Positions 63,660 through 64,000 of a stretch of DNA of 64,000 nucleotides are shown one piece after another. Source of the stretch: Pyrocephalus nanus (Eukaryota > Chordata > Aves > Passeriformes > Tyrannidae). Position 1 is the stretch's first letter. Each line of letters begins with the position of its first letter. The DNA is taken from positions 13,336,556 to 13,400,555 of the forward strand of contig CM076261.1 in NCBI GenBank assembly GCA_038380795.1. The letters run 5' to 3'. The translations under genes were made by a program, and so were the position numbers. The notes beneath the pieces are model-generated. The model was not told the origin of the DNA. It ran no database searches and saw only the letters and a program-made list of their open reading frames with translations.

Positions 63660-64000
63660 GGATGGGTGCAGTATATTTAATATTTATGTCAAGCAAGAAT
63701 AACATGTAAATACACAAACTTCCCATCAAACTGAGACAAGAAATTCTGTACTTTTTTCTTTATATGTAAAAAATGTCTTTATTTATCCTCTTTTCCATTT
63801 TATAGTTTCAAATTTCCTTACAATTCTTTCCAGAGAGAAACTGCTTCTCACTGAAGTCTCATCGCATTTGTTTATGGACTTTTTTTTCAGAATTTGTATG
63901 CCATAAGTCTGAGAACTATGCCTAGAGGTGGCAATACTAAGGGTGACTGTAAAGGCCCTTTGCTGGTCACAGGGACATTGTAGGCTTTTGTTTTGGCAAG

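Noticed and set aside
1..64000. CRISPR array, prokaryotic operon or phage content
   Set aside because: No spaced direct repeats, no ribosome-binding-site-led ORF series and no prophage genes. CR1 elements and LTRs show vertebrate, most likely avian, DNA.

Overview
The window looks like non-coding bird DNA: AT-rich sequence with no convincing protein-coding gene. The evidence for a bird is six fragments of CR1 LINE retrotransposons, some with the diagnostic ATTCTATG-type 3' end, plus three decayed LTRs that resemble LTR families I know from bird genomes. Coding density, ORF lengths (none above about 130 codons) and the absence of operon-like packing rule out a prokaryote. It is most likely intergenic gene-desert DNA or the inside of a very large intron; the sequence alone does not say which.

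Layout. 1-5.4 kb: AT-rich DNA with two long poly-T tracts around a GC-richer island, a candidate exon (3789-3969) and an eroded LTR relict. 5.4-21.4 kb: four CR1 pieces (5362, 8181 and 20680 on minus, 12378 on plus), a decayed coding-like stretch on minus (13480-13979), a nested palindrome (16985-17024) and small tandem duplications. 21.4-42.8 kb: one CR1 on plus with an internal gap and no 3' end (27063-27630), an alternating purine/pyrimidine tract with a hairpin (about 36.5 kb), and splice-flanked open stretches near 39.7 kb. 42.8-61.3 kb: two solo LTRs of one family, both in minus orientation (42810-43357 and 60768-61290), a 49-bp TA repeat followed by poly-T (50331-50415), and the longest CR1 (54791-55802), which keeps part of its reverse transcriptase. 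61.3-64 kb: AT-rich DNA with a candidate terminal exon (63407-63598).

Nothing here forms a pathway or a gene system. The recognisable content is retroelement debris from target-primed LINE insertion and from LTR-LTR recombination, plus simple repeats. I found no tRNA, rRNA, CRISPR array or intact mobile element. The items that could overturn the gene-desert reading are a few open stretches flanked by good splice-site matches and one decayed coding-like region on minus. They are reported at low confidence because transcript or cross-species alignment evidence would decide them and neither was available.
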